Of a DNA stretch of 64,000 bases, positions 16,872 through 26,655 are shown piece by piece; the stretch's first letter is position 1; every line of letters starts with the position of its first letter. The notes below the pieces were generated by a model. The model saw only the letters and a list, made by a program, of their open reading frames with translations. It was not told where the DNA came from and made no database searches. The stretch is from Verrucomicrobiaceae bacterium. GTDB taxonomy: Bacteria; Verrucomicrobiota; Verrucomicrobiia; Verrucomicrobiales; Akkermansiaceae. The DNA lies in assembly GCA_027485615.1 (NCBI GenBank), contig JAIXQS010000017.1, forward strand, positions 29,519 to 93,518. Direction: 5' to 3'. The position numbers were made by a program, and so were the translations under genes.

Positions 16872-18266
16872 CTACCTGTCATCACCAAGGCGGGTCGGCT
16901 CACCGGCTTTCGGGTAGAGGTTGAATTCGATGCGCTTGAATGCGTCTTTCCGGAACCTGGCGGTGCCGAAGTTCTGGCTGAATCCGATGAGCGCGTTTTC
17001 CTCCACCCCGTCGAGACGGAAAACCATGCGCGAACCGTCCGCAAGCGTCGCGCGGACATCGGCGGCGTAGAGTTTCGCCTCCTCCATGGAATCACTGGAG
17101 AGGGAGATGTTCTTGAGCCGCGCGACAGGGAATTTCACCTCGGCGAAAGGGGTCTTGAGGGTGATTTCCTCGCCCACGATGCCCAGCACCTCGCCCTCGA
17201 TCGTATCGCCGTTGCGGAGCAGCATGCGGCCCTCGGGGATTTTCTCCTCAACGGGTTTTACCACCTCCCCGAAGCCGTCGCCCAACTGGAACCCGCCGCC
17301 GAAACCGCCCTGGAACCGCCCTCTCCGGTTCGGCACATTCTCCAGGTAACCGTCCCAACCGGAAACCTCGATATCGGAGATACGCAGCGGCGAATTGTCC
17401 TGCGCGATGATGTGAAAGCCTTTTCCCAGGCTGTCGCGATCCATCGCATCATCCTGCCAGGCATCGATGACCTGATCGTCCACACAGAGCGCGATCTTGC
17501 CACTCTTGAGGCTGACCTTGATCTCGATGCGCGCCTTTTCGTTTTCCCTGAGCACGCCTGCATTCGTCGAATTCCCGAGCCAATTGTTCGTCCCTGCCTT
17601 TTTCAAGTGAACCGCGTTGCCTTGAAAAGCCATTTCATAACCCGACCGCGGATCGGAGGGGCTGGTGATGTCCTTTGAGAAAAACACAATCTTGGGGCGG
17701 AAGGCTCCGCGCCAAGCCGCCTCGAACGAGATCACGCATTCGTCCGGGAAATCGACCTCGCGGGCGATGCCGCCGGGAGCCTCGGAGTGCAGGCTGCCGC
17801 CCCGGAAACGCCAACCGTCTTCACCGTCGCGGTGCGTCCATTCCTCGATGCTGTTCGGGCCGCGGTAGTGGATATCGGCGATACTGGAAATCTTGGCCGA
17901 TTTCACGTTCAAACGCCTCAGGACGAGCTCCTCGGAATACCAGGTCGAGAGCCGGATTTCCGTATCCGTGATGCCCGCGAGCTGACCCCGGATCGTGTCG
18001 CCGTTGGTCATGCCGATGATCGCCTCGTGCCCGGCGACCGGGCGGTCGGCAGGGGGCCGCCCCGCGGGAAGTTCCAGATCGATCACGTATCCCAGGTCGA
18101 ACTCGGCGGGATCCTTGAGCAATCGGGATTTCCAGGAAAGCTTCTTGCCGGTCAGGCCCAGCAGATCGCCGGTCAGCTTGTCGCCGTTGGAGAAACGAAC
18201 CACGGATTCATCCTGCTGGGCAAGGCAGGGGAACATCATCGCGAGAAAAAGGGCTGCGGTTTTCAT
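16872..18266 (-). CDS. Exported protein with repeated NGD small domains and a LamG-like domain (paralogue 3)
   Basis: 464 residues with signal peptide MKTAALFLAMMFPCLAQ. Three segments share the pattern NGD-x3-G-x3-G followed by two strands: VVRFSNGDKLTGDLLGLTG (about 24-42), GMTNGDTIRGQLAGITD (about 84) and LLRNGDTIEGEVLGIVGEE (about 350). Between the second and third lies a concanavalin-like segment with SFEAAWRGAFRPKIVFFSKD. It is last of six overlapping genes. Its start overlaps the stop of the preceding paralogue (ATGA). Function unknown; cell envelope or periplasmic scaffold is a guess. Confidence 0.65.
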   Translation of the reverse strand: MKTAALFLAMMFPCLAQQDESVVRFSNGDKLTGDLLGLTGKKLSWKSRLLKDPAEFDLGYVIDLELPAGRPPADRPVAGHEAIIGMTNGDTIRGQLAGITDTEIRLSTWYSEELVLRRLNVKSAKISSIADIHYRGPNSIEEWTHRDGEDGWRFRGGSLHSEAPGGIAREVDFPDECVISFEAAWRGAFRPKIVFFSKDITSPSDPRSGYEMAFQGNAVHLKKAGTNNWLGNSTNAGVLRENEKARIEIKVSLKSGKIALCVDDQVIDAWQDDAMDRDSLGKGFHIIAQDNSPLRISDIEVSGWDGYLENVPNRRGRFQGGFGGGFQLGDGFGEVVKPVEEKIPEGRMLLRNGDTIEGEVLGIVGEEITLKTPFAEVKFPVARLKNISLSSDSMEEAKLYAADVRATLADGSRMVFRLDGVEENALIGFSQNFGTARFRKDAFKRIEFNLYPKAGEPTRLGDDR

Positions 18267-19633
18267 CGGTCGTTCACGGGTTTCGCCTTGGTCACGGGTT
18301 TCGCCTTGGTTATCCGGATGCGCTCAAGGGAGGCAATTCCCCCGCGCCCAAATTCGAGCGGGCCGAGCAGGGGATGTTCAACCTTCAGGGAATCGCCCTC
18401 AAGGACGCAGGAGGAGACTCGCATCGAACCCTGCCCACGCAAGCCCAGGATCAGGCCGCCGGCGTTTCCGGATTTGGAAGGCTTGCCCTGTCCGCCGAGG
18501 AACAAGGTGGAAACCTCCTCTTCGGGAAGTTCCAGGGGTTCTTTCTGGAAATCGCTTTTGAAAACATACACCGTTGAAGCACCGTTCGCGCGTATTCCCT
18601 CCAGCTTTCCGCCGAACCTCTCGCCGTATCGCCCGATCAGGGAATCAGCCTTGCCGTTACCCCGCTCCTCGCTCCGGTGCCTGTCACCGCGGTCGTCCCA
18701 ATCGAGGATCGTTATATTTCGAACGTTTTGCCCGCTATCGCGCGAGGCGTTACTGACGATGGAAACGCAGGCTCCGCCCGGTATGGGCTCGAGCGGATCC
18801 GTGTAGCGCCCTTCGAGTTCCCCATCGATATGCAGTTCAAGCAGACCCCTCGTCCGATCCACCCGGATTTCCACTTCCATGCTCCGTTTCGCAATCTGAT
18901 CCGGGCTTCTCGCCAGCAGCATGACCGGGGTTCTCATGCGATCCTTGGATTCCCGGAAAACGCCGAATCCCAAGCCGCTGATCTCGGCGACGTATCTGTC
19001 GTGCATCGCTCCTTCAAGCACCGGCGGCTGGGCGAAGCAGAACTGGAAATTCGGATGGTTCTGCCATCCGAACGTGAACTTCAGGATGAATTTCCCCGGG
19101 AGGCCAACATCACGGGTGAGCGTCCCCTGCCCTGTCGCGAGAAAACGTCCGTTCTCATAATTCCAGGCCTGGGAACCGCTCTCGTCGCGTCTCCAGCCTT
19201 CCATGCCCTTCGGCCCCGAATAGACGACCCTTTTCGGAACGATTCCGAGTTGGAGCGAACTCACCGCATCGCGCGGGATGGCGAGGTTTCCGAGCACCGG
19301 GGATTCCGCGTTGATGAAGCCCGCATCCATCGAGGTGACCCTCACCGGAAGGGTATCGCCATTGGAAAGCTCTATCCTCTGATCGGGGATTTCGGGGCTC
19401 TTCCCGGCATTTCCGAAGGCGACCCGCTCGACCTGGTCGGCGCTCAGCAAGAGGGCTTTCTCCGAAATGGGAGAAATGAGCGTGATCGTACCGTCAACCG
19501 TCATTCCCGTGATCTCACCGGAAAGTTTTGCTTCGCCTTTCAGCGAAACATCGGCGGCCATCGCAGAGGAAGCCGACATGCAGAGGATCATTGCCGGGAG
19601 GCGCTGGAAACTAAAACTCTGCATCCCAGTCAT
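18263..19633 (-). CDS. Exported NGD/LamG-like protein (paralogue 2)
   Basis: 456 residues with a signal peptide ending near SASSAMAADV. The NGD pattern appears as IELSNGDTLPVRVTSMDAG near residue 87. A central sugar-binding-like beta region follows (FILKFTFGWQNHPNFQFCFA), then a more divergent C-terminal repeat (GERFGGKLEGIRANG). An 18-base duplication near the stop gives the tail AKPVTKAKPVNDR. The start at 19631-19633 overlaps the upstream stop by 23 bases; Met4 would reduce this to 14. It is clearly related to its two neighbours but no family name is recognised. Confidence 0.6.
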   Translation of the reverse strand: MTGMQSFSFQRLPAMILCMSASSAMAADVSLKGEAKLSGEITGMTVDGTITLISPISEKALLLSADQVERVAFGNAGKSPEIPDQRIELSNGDTLPVRVTSMDAGFINAESPVLGNLAIPRDAVSSLQLGIVPKRVVYSGPKGMEGWRRDESGSQAWNYENGRFLATGQGTLTRDVGLPGKFILKFTFGWQNHPNFQFCFAQPPVLEGAMHDRYVAEISGLGFGVFRESKDRMRTPVMLLARSPDQIAKRSMEVEIRVDRTRGLLELHIDGELEGRYTDPLEPIPGGACVSIVSNASRDSGQNVRNITILDWDDRGDRHRSEERGNGKADSLIGRYGERFGGKLEGIRANGASTVYVFKSDFQKEPLELPEEEVSTLFLGGQGKPSKSGNAGGLILGLRGQGSMRVSSCVLEGDSLKVEHPLLGPLEFGRGGIASLERIRITKAKPVTKAKPVNDR

Positions 19634-21119
19634 CCAAAAAGCTTTCCGTTTTCTGAAACTCCAGCATCACCGCGTAGCTCAGGTTGATATCGATTTCACC
19701 CGCCGCCCCGTTCAGGATGCGCAAGTTTCCGGCGTCCCCCGCGAGCGGACGGCCGCTGATCCTGCCGAGCGGATGGAGGCGGGCCCTGATCTCGTCCGAG
19801 GGCGCATCCGGAGCCTCGGCGATGCGCGATTTCGCGAAGCGGACTTCCGCGATCTCGCTGAGCGGAAACACGAAATCACCGTACCGCCCCTCCAGATTCA
19901 GCTTCCCGTCGCTCAGGCCGGTGACCTTTCCGGAAAAACGGTCGGTGCCATTGGAGAGGAGCACGATGTCCTCGTCGTCCACCTGCATGCTGCGCGCGGC
20001 GTCAGGCATTCCGTTCCATTCCGCGACGACCACTTCGGAGATGCGCACAGGGGATTCCTCGGATTGCACGAGGAATCCGAAGCCATCGCCTTTTCCGGCG
20101 TAACCCCCGCCCCCGTCCCCGCCGCCGGCCACCTCGCTCCACTGCACGACGAACTTGCCGTCGATGAAAATCGAGATTTCCCCGGTGGGGCGGTTGCAAC
20201 GGATCTCCACGGTGGCTTTGCCGGTATCACCCAGCCGCATGCTGCAGTCCGGCGTCTCCAACCGCTCCAGCATGGGCCTGCCATCCGCATCGAAGGATGT
20301 GCCGTGCAGCATCACGTAGTCCGAGTAAAGCTGCAGCACGTAGCTCTCCCCGAAGACATCCGGCAGGGAAGCGGAGTGGTTCGCCTTGCCGGCCATGACC
20401 ACCCGCTCCTGCGGCATCTCATCTTCACCCTCCTCAGCGGCTGCCTGCGCGGGTTGTCTGAAATTCGAGTGAAACGCGATCGCGCAGCACAGCCTGCTTT
20501 TCCATGCGATGTCGAACCGCAGGATCGCACGGTCCGGCATGCCGGCCTTTCTCACCAGCGCCGTGCCGGTTTCCTTGTTCTGCCAATACCAGGCGCTTCC
20601 CGAGTGCTTCCAGGCGGACATTTTCGCTTCCCCATCGACCTTCAACGCGGGAATGCCTTCCGGATGCTCGTTGTCGATCATCACCCACTCCTCCTGGTCA
20701 TACGGCCCATGGTAAAGCACCCTACCACCAAGCGGATTGGGGGCGAGCAAACCGACCTGATCGCGGGGGATCTGGATCATGCCTCCGAACGTCGTGTCGA
20801 GGACAAGGCGCTTGTCATCCATTTCCCTGACAACACCGGGGATGCGGTCGCCGTTTGAGGTTCCTATATGCGCAAAGCCCCCGGTGGATTTCTCCGGCCT
20901 GCCGCCGCGCAGGACGATGCGTCGCAGCTCGGAGGATTTGAATTTCACCTCTTCCCCCACATCGTCCCTCTTCCACTGGACCGATGGACCGGCCGTGATT
21001 CCGGAAAGCCGTCCATGCAACTGGTCGCCGTTCGCGAAGCTCAACAGATCCTGGCGCGGTTCCTCGCCATGGAGAAAGGGAGCCGCCGCGAATACTAGGG
21101 TGAGGGTCAGGTGTCTCAT
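19611..21119 (-). CDS. Exported NGD/LamG-like protein (paralogue 1)
   Basis: 502 residues from MRHLTLTLVFAAAPFLHGEE, a clear signal peptide. The NGD motif occurs as LLSFANGDQLHGRLSGITAG, IGTSNGDRIPGVVREMDD and LLSNGTDRFSGKVTGLSDG, with a beta-rich LamG-like middle (RAILRFDIAWKSRLCCAIAF) and a Gly-rich loop. The frame is open 303 bases further upstream, but that part is antisense-like to the preceding gene. ATG at 21117-21119 overlaps its stop by 4 bases, so it is the likely start. Confidence 0.65.
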   Translation of the reverse strand: MRHLTLTLVFAAAPFLHGEEPRQDLLSFANGDQLHGRLSGITAGPSVQWKRDDVGEEVKFKSSELRRIVLRGGRPEKSTGGFAHIGTSNGDRIPGVVREMDDKRLVLDTTFGGMIQIPRDQVGLLAPNPLGGRVLYHGPYDQEEWVMIDNEHPEGIPALKVDGEAKMSAWKHSGSAWYWQNKETGTALVRKAGMPDRAILRFDIAWKSRLCCAIAFHSNFRQPAQAAAEEGEDEMPQERVVMAGKANHSASLPDVFGESYVLQLYSDYVMLHGTSFDADGRPMLERLETPDCSMRLGDTGKATVEIRCNRPTGEISIFIDGKFVVQWSEVAGGGDGGGGYAGKGDGFGFLVQSEESPVRISEVVVAEWNGMPDAARSMQVDDEDIVLLSNGTDRFSGKVTGLSDGKLNLEGRYGDFVFPLSEIAEVRFAKSRIAEAPDAPSDEIRARLHPLGRISGRPLAGDAGNLRILNGAAGEIDINLSYAVMLEFQKTESFLDDWDAEF

Positions 21120-22102
21120 TTCTCGTAGATTGGGAGATAACGGTAGTTCAAGGCGAGCGACAAAAGCGCCCCTGACGTGCTGAACGCCTGTCCTTGGTTT
21201 CCGGGGAAAGATCCGTCCGGGGACTGGATCGTGGCGAGGTAACGGATGTTGCGGCTGTTCCATTCCACCCATGTCTCGGTGTCGGCGTGGAAAAGCGCCT
21301 GCGACATGTAGTACTCGTAGTAGTAAGGGTAATACCTGTCCCGGTAATCCATGTTCTTCTTCAGGTAAGCGAGGCTCGCGGCGTATCCCTTGGAGTCCTT
21401 TTCCTTCGCCAGGGAAAGGCACAGCGAGCCGATCGCGGTCAGGGTCGGCTTGCCGCCCGCCGCCGAGGTGTAGCCGTAGGAACCATCACCTCCACGGCAG
21501 CTCGCGAGGTAGGCGAGGGCTTTCTTGATCGCCTCGTCCGGCACCGACATACCCGCATTGCGCGCGGCGAAAAGACTCACGACCTGGCAGCCGGTGACCG
21601 TGGTGTCCGCATCGCGGCTGTCCGGCGTGTAGCGCCATGCACCGAAGCGGTTCCGCTTCTGCGAACTCAGGATCAGTTCCACCGCCTGCTCGAGAGCTTT
21701 CTCCACCTTCGGATGCTCGATGACCCCGTAGGACTCCGCCAGCGCCTTGGTGGCGAAGGCGTGGTTGTACATGCTCGATCCGATGTAGCCGTTCACCGAA
21801 CTCTGTTCGGCAATGATGTAATCGATCCCCTTGCGGATCACCTTCGCGTAAGGCCCGTTGTTCGGATCCTCGCCATGGGCGAGGAACGCCGCCACGCACA
21901 GGCCGACCACACCCGGCTCGTCGCCCGCACCGTCGTCCCAGCAACCTTCGGAGTTCTGTTTTTCGGCAAGGTAACGCAGGCCTCGCTCATAGATCAGGTC
22001 GACCTGCGCGGGGACGCTGTCGTCGCCGCGGCTGGGCAAGCCCTGGCCGTACGTCGCGGAAAGCGAAGCGGCGAAGAAGAAAAGGAAAGCCAGCTTTCTC
22101 AT
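21116..22102 (-). CDS. Exported prenyltransferase/squalene-oxidase-repeat (alpha/alpha barrel) protein
   Basis: 328 residues. The signal peptide MRKLAFLFFFAASLSATYGQ is followed by repeats such as AEKQNSEGCWDDGAGDEPGV, QKRNRFGAWRYTPDSRDADT and ATIQSPDGSFPGNQGQAFST. These are QW-like terpenoid-cyclase / prenyltransferase-fold repeats. Exported members of this fold in planctomycetes and verrucomicrobia lack an obvious cyclase acid motif (DxDD), and none is visible here, so a binding rather than catalytic role is possible. It starts one base after the preceding stop, in the middle of the operon. Confidence 0.75.
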   Translation of the reverse strand: MRKLAFLFFFAASLSATYGQGLPSRGDDSVPAQVDLIYERGLRYLAEKQNSEGCWDDGAGDEPGVVGLCVAAFLAHGEDPNNGPYAKVIRKGIDYIIAEQSSVNGYIGSSMYNHAFATKALAESYGVIEHPKVEKALEQAVELILSSQKRNRFGAWRYTPDSRDADTTVTGCQVVSLFAARNAGMSVPDEAIKKALAYLASCRGGDGSYGYTSAAGGKPTLTAIGSLCLSLAKEKDSKGYAASLAYLKKNMDYRDRYYPYYYEYYMSQALFHADTETWVEWNSRNIRYLATIQSPDGSFPGNQGQAFSTSGALLSLALNYRYLPIYEK

Positions 22103-22103
22103 C

Positions 22104-22733
22104 TTACGGTGTCTTCCCTTCCAGTCCGCGGTTGTAGGCATCGAGAGCTTGCTGGAATTCGCGCGGCAAGCTCTTGCCCGCCGTCCCGGCCGCCTTGGGC
22201 ACCGTGCGTTGCTCAACATTGCCACCTGAGTTGCCGCCGTCAGCGTCGTTCGCGGCATCGGAGTCGCCCGTCTGGCCCTTACCCGCCTGATCGCCCGGCT
22301 TCTCGCCTTTCCCTTTGCCCTTGCCTTTCCCCTCGCCCTCTTTCTTGCCCATCATCCGCTCCATCATGTCCATCATCGCGCTGCTGGATTCGCACTTGCC
22401 GCCGCTTTGCTGCTTCGCCTTCGCCGCCTGATGGATTTTCTCGATGATTTCCGTCTGCGCGGCAATCGTATCGCCGCCGGTCTCCGTCTCGGCGAGATAG
22501 TCCGTGGTCTCGTCCATGATTCCCTCCACCTCGGTGAGTAGGTCGATGACCTGCTGCACGGTCTGCTCGATCACGAGTTGCTGCACGTCGGCGGAAAGCT
22601 CGTCCTGCTCGTCCGCGAGCTTTTCGGTGCCCTCGGCATGGCGTTCAAGCATCCCGGCGGCGTCCTTCGCCTCCTCGGCCTGGAGAGCCGGCATAACCAT
22701 GAGAAACAGGGATAAGTATCGGTGCGCTTTCAT
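22104..22733 (-). CDS. Exported coiled-coil, Gly/Lys-rich protein
   Basis: 209 residues. The signal peptide MKAHRYLSLFLMVMPALQA is followed by a helical, acidic coiled coil (about 25-105, DEQDELSADVQQLVIEQTVQ) and a low-complexity segment of GKGKGKGKGEKPGDQAGKG type. The last ~30 residues include LPREFQQALDAYNRGLEGK, a short amphipathic motif often seen at the end of such operon proteins. It overlaps the DUF4175-like gene by 4 bases and may bind it through coiled coils. Function unknown. Confidence 0.65.
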   Translation of the reverse strand: MKAHRYLSLFLMVMPALQAEEAKDAAGMLERHAEGTEKLADEQDELSADVQQLVIEQTVQQVIDLLTEVEGIMDETTDYLAETETGGDTIAAQTEIIEKIHQAAKAKQQSGGKCESSSAMMDMMERMMGKKEGEGKGKGKGKGEKPGDQAGKGQTGDSDAANDADGGNSGGNVEQRTVPKAAGTAGKSLPREFQQALDAYNRGLEGKTP

Positions 22734-25375
22734 TCGTTTGTTGGCGTGAGGGTTCCGGCGTCCCGCTTGAGTTGCTCCAGCACGCGTGTCCTGGCGCGCA
22801 GATCCTGTTGCTGCTGGATCATTTTCATCACGCGCAGCATGAATTCGAAATCCTCATCCTCTGGGCTGGATCCGCCGCCCTCTCCGCCGCCACCGCCGCC
22901 CTGCTTGTTCAGCTCGTCGCCGAGTGTGGCCGCCCATTCGTTGAGTTTCTTGGCCCAGAAATCGGCTCCCTCGGTGGCCAGGTAGGAGCGGTGGATCTGT
23001 AGCTTTGACCGGACATCCTCAAGCCCGATGTCGATCTTGGAGTCCCGCATCTGCTCCATGACCGTCATGAACATGGCATCGCCGGTGCGGGCGTGGTAGT
23101 GACCGAGATCTTCCTGGATCCAGCGCACGTCGGAGGCGGTGAGCGCCTGCTGCCGGGCCGTGTCGGTCATCTTCATCTGGTCGCTGGGGTTCAGCTTGTC
23201 ATAAAATTCACCGATCAGGTTGCGGGCAAATGTCTCGATCAATGTTCCCGAGATCCCGTTCTGTTCCGCGGCGGCCTTCTTGAGGCGGCTCACGAAAGTG
23301 CTGGCCTCGAAGCGCTTGTTCGCGTCGTTCGCCTGCTCCACCGCCTTCTTCATTTTCTCGACCACCTTCTTCTGCTTCTCGACGGCCTCCTTGACATCCT
23401 CCTTGGTCTTCTCGTCGGTGTTGGAGGGCTCCTGCGCTTCCTGCAATTTGTCGCGGACTTCGGGCACATCCTTGTCGGCCAGCTCCTGCATCGACTTCAG
23501 CGCCTCCGCCATCTTTTTCATCGTCTCCTTGTCGATCTCGCCGTTGCGCGTCGCGCCTTTCATCACCTCCTCCATCTTCTCCTTCAGCTCCTGCATCCGC
23601 TGGGCGCTCTCGCTTTCCGCCTGCTCCTGCGCATCAAGGCGCTTGCGGTTTTCCTCCTCCTTCATCTCCTCCGCGCTGAGGTCATCGAGGCGTTGGTTCT
23701 CGTCGAGGTTGTTCAGCTCCTTGCGGGCGAGATCCTCCAGCTCGCTGATCGCGCGGTCGAACTGGGATTTCAGCATCTGCTGGTGCTCCTCGCGGGTCAG
23801 GATGTACAGGATGACCGGCTCCGAATAGACCCGTCCGCGGCCCGGATAGAGATCTTCGGAAAAAGCGCGGAGCGCGAGACGCTGCGGGCCGATCCCAAAC
23901 GCGGCGGGTGAGAACACCACGGGCTTGGTGATGCGGCGCTCTTCGGGAGCGCCTTTGGCGAGGACAAGCTCGCCTTTCATTTCGGGAATCTCGCCAGGCA
24001 TGGCGACGAGGCTCTCCCACTCGATACCCGCTTCCTTCAGGCCGAAATCATCCTCACACAGGATTTCGAAATCCATGGCCTCCTCGGGTAAAATCGCCTT
24101 TTGTCGATCCATCCCCTGCGTGTAGGCCACGGGCGGCGCGTCCTTCACCGCGTCCACGCGAAGCCGGTAATCCGATCCGCCGATGAGGCCGAATTCATCC
24201 ACCCATGAGAAGGGAAGCTCGAAAGGCACGGTGCCGACCTCAATCTCGGCGGTCTTCGCCTTCTGTCCGGAAATTTCCAACGCGCCCTCCATCGGCTCAA
24301 AGGCGGCTCCGGCGGGGATCTCCCCGGAAGCCTTGCCCGGCCCGAACGCGCCCGAACGCACCTCGCGGCTCAGGTCCATTTCAAAAACAAGCCGACTGCC
24401 CTCGACGAGGCTCAGCTCGCCGGTGGTGAGTTCCACCGTGCGATCCGGCAAATTCATGTAGGCGGGCGATTTCACGAACGCCCTCGTGCTCAGCACGCCG
24501 GGACGTTGCAGCGGCTCGACCACCAGCCTGTGCCGCAAGTCTCCGATGCGGAAAATCACCGTGCCTTTGTCCTGCTGGCCGGGGAAACGGAAGGCATAGC
24601 GATCGCCCGCGAGTTTCACGCCGATCTGAGGTTGCAAGCCGTATTGGCCGAGGGCGTCCGACGGTCGTTGTTCCGAATTTTTCGCGAGTTTCAGCACCAC
24701 ATCGAACGCCTCGCCGTAAGGAACCGCGAGAAAGGACGGGGGGTTCTCAAGCTGCGTGAAAGTGTATCTCTCCACATCGGAAAACGGCTTCAGCCAGCGC
24801 TCCAACGCGTTGAGGCCGGCCTTGGGTGTTGCGAGGAAGGCTCCCGATGCCACGGCCATCAGGGCAAAGGCGGCCAGCGCCCACTTGCGGTGCCTCGGCA
24901 CGGGCAGCGCATCGTCGAGCATGCGTTTCCCCGCCTCTGCCGCGACCACCTCCATCGCCGCCGCGCGCAGCCTCGGGGAAAGCGAATCGCCCGCCTCCGT
25001 CTGGCCCTGGAGTTCGATCACGCCGAGCAACCTGTCGCCGAGGCCGGGATAACGTTTCGCAATGAGCCGCGCCAGCTGTTCCTCGCGGCGATGCCCCCAT
25101 ACCCAGCGGTGCAACCAATAGGGAGCGAAGCCGCCGAACAGCGAAACCCCGCCGAGCAGGATCAGCAGCCGGGCCCAGTTGGGCGTCTGCCAGATGCGGT
25201 CGAGGCCGTAGATCAGCAGGAAGGAAACCAGCAGCCCGATCAGCCCGGCCGCCACCGCCTCCATCACCTTGCGCCGCCAGAGCTGCCGCCGGAAATCCTC
25301 AAGCTGCTTGCGCAGGCTTTCGGGAATCGCGTTCCGGGCAGCGGGTGAATTTTCGGACATGGGGTGATGCGGCAT
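22730..25375 (-). CDS. Large DUF4175-like membrane and coiled-coil protein
   Basis: 881 residues. Two N-terminal transmembrane helices (about 40-60 and 68-88), a third near 165-185, a large extracytoplasmic beta-rich region (about 200-520), then a long charged coiled coil (about 540-700, rich in Glu/Lys with MKEEENRKRLDAQEQAESES) and a Gly-rich tail. The layout fits the DUF4175-type proteins found in planctomycete and verrucomicrobial envelope operons. It heads a six-gene overlapping unit ending at 16872. MSENSPAARN at 25360 is an alternative start. Function unknown. Confidence 0.7.
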   Translation of the reverse strand: MPHHPMSENSPAARNAIPESLRKQLEDFRRQLWRRKVMEAVAAGLIGLLVSFLLIYGLDRIWQTPNWARLLILLGGVSLFGGFAPYWLHRWVWGHRREEQLARLIAKRYPGLGDRLLGVIELQGQTEAGDSLSPRLRAAAMEVVAAEAGKRMLDDALPVPRHRKWALAAFALMAVASGAFLATPKAGLNALERWLKPFSDVERYTFTQLENPPSFLAVPYGEAFDVVLKLAKNSEQRPSDALGQYGLQPQIGVKLAGDRYAFRFPGQQDKGTVIFRIGDLRHRLVVEPLQRPGVLSTRAFVKSPAYMNLPDRTVELTTGELSLVEGSRLVFEMDLSREVRSGAFGPGKASGEIPAGAAFEPMEGALEISGQKAKTAEIEVGTVPFELPFSWVDEFGLIGGSDYRLRVDAVKDAPPVAYTQGMDRQKAILPEEAMDFEILCEDDFGLKEAGIEWESLVAMPGEIPEMKGELVLAKGAPEERRITKPVVFSPAAFGIGPQRLALRAFSEDLYPGRGRVYSEPVILYILTREEHQQMLKSQFDRAISELEDLARKELNNLDENQRLDDLSAEEMKEEENRKRLDAQEQAESESAQRMQELKEKMEEVMKGATRNGEIDKETMKKMAEALKSMQELADKDVPEVRDKLQEAQEPSNTDEKTKEDVKEAVEKQKKVVEKMKKAVEQANDANKRFEASTFVSRLKKAAAEQNGISGTLIETFARNLIGEFYDKLNPSDQMKMTDTARQQALTASDVRWIQEDLGHYHARTGDAMFMTVMEQMRDSKIDIGLEDVRSKLQIHRSYLATEGADFWAKKLNEWAATLGDELNKQGGGGGGEGGGSSPEDEDFEFMLRVMKMIQQQQDLRARTRVLEQLKRDAGTLTPTNE

Positions 25376-25484
25376 TGTTCATGCCGCTGGAAGGTTGCGC
25401 AAATCTGACAGGGATACGCGGCAACTCCAGCAGTTTTCTCGCCATGCGGCGGTGAATTTACGGTCCCTTTACCCCGGATGCGGG

Positions 25485-26504
25485 TCACTCGTCCTTGAAA
25501 GGCTCCGCCCTGCGCGCTTCGATGCAGTTCGTCAGCCAGCGCATCAGCTTGTCGGCCTCCTCGGATTCCGTGCGCATCGAGCCCAGCGCCGCCCAATCGA
25601 GGTGCGGGCGGGACTGCACCGGCGCGATGCGGTGGATCTCGAGCTTCGACATGATCGCCTCCGTCTCCTTGGGGTGGGCATTGAGGATCTGGGCCGGACG
25701 CGGCAGATCATCGAGCACCTCCGCCGTCAGCCCGAACGACACCACGCCCACCCCGTAGGTCGAGCTGAGTTTCCGCAAACCGTCCGCCAACGCCTCATCC
25801 TCCACCGGCCCCGCATAGATCAGCTCGCCGCCCTGGGCCCACATGGACACGGAGAGTGCCTGGAAAAAATCCTCGCGGTAGGTCGTCAACGAGGGCAAGA
25901 GCCGGAGCCGCGCCGAGTGCAGGCGGAAGGGCGCGAGCCCCAGCCGTTGCTTGAGGGCCAGCATCGAATCATCGAGCGACATCTCCTCGTCCGGCGATCC
26001 GCCCGTTTCCCAATCGACCAGCACCAGCTCCGGATATTTCCAGAGATTGCCGATCGGCGAGGTGGCGGCGAAGGGATCACGGAAGGCGAAGGGGAAACGC
26101 CCGTTGATCTCATAGTAGCGGGTCACCACCGCGCGGAATTTGCGGATGCGCAACATCGCGTTGTCCACGGTGGTCTCGTCTCCGCTGAGGTCCTCCAGCC
26201 GCCCCTGCGTCCACGCCAACAGCTCCTGAGCACTGGAAAGCGCGGGCAGCGGCTCGCTGCGGCGGTAGTAGCCCTGGCCCTTCTCCACCTTAGCGATCGC
26301 GGAGGCAGGATCGCAGGACATGATCGAGAAATGATACCTGAGAGAGGCGTCCGAGTAGTTTCCAGCGAGGTTGCGACGTGCCAGGCGGATCAACTCCGTG
26401 CCCTTGATCGCCTCTGCGGGATTGTTTGGCAACAGTGCGGGCAAAATATCGTTCAACTGCTTTCGGAGGCTCATAAGCGGAAAGATTCGGGAATCTCCCT
26501 TCAT
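25485..26504 (-). CDS. Uncharacterised protein with helical N-terminal domain
   Basis: 339 residues from ATG at 26502-26504, which has a good GGGAG ribosome site 6 bases upstream. The first ~85 residues (SLRKQLNDILPALLPNNPAE) are helical with a winged-helix-like spacing (GTELIRLARRNLAGNYSDAS). The rest is mixed alpha/beta, with GNLWKYPELVLVDWETG and a closing SEEADKLMRWLTNCIEARRA. I do not recognise a family. It is divergent from the SNF2 helicase gene across about 150 bases, so the two may share control. Confidence 0.6.
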   Translation of the reverse strand: MKGDSRIFPLMSLRKQLNDILPALLPNNPAEAIKGTELIRLARRNLAGNYSDASLRYHFSIMSCDPASAIAKVEKGQGYYRRSEPLPALSSAQELLAWTQGRLEDLSGDETTVDNAMLRIRKFRAVVTRYYEINGRFPFAFRDPFAATSPIGNLWKYPELVLVDWETGGSPDEEMSLDDSMLALKQRLGLAPFRLHSARLRLLPSLTTYREDFFQALSVSMWAQGGELIYAGPVEDEALADGLRKLSSTYGVGVVSFGLTAEVLDDLPRPAQILNAHPKETEAIMSKLEIHRIAPVQSRPHLDWAALGSMRTESEEADKLMRWLTNCIEARRAEPFKDE

Positions 26505-26655
26505 CCAATCTCCCTGCAAACCGGCCATCAAGCGCTTTCTTCGGGCGCGTTGCCGCATCACCAGACCCGAAACTTCCTATTGCGCGAATCCATTTTTCCA
26601 CATTAAACTGCTCGCCCGGCATTTTAGCCGCATTTACACCCATCTCCACGAGCCA

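Noticed and set aside
16563-17678. A 371-codon plus-strand frame
   Set aside because: It lies over the NGD paralogue at 16872 and has no recognisable motif, signal or ribosome site.
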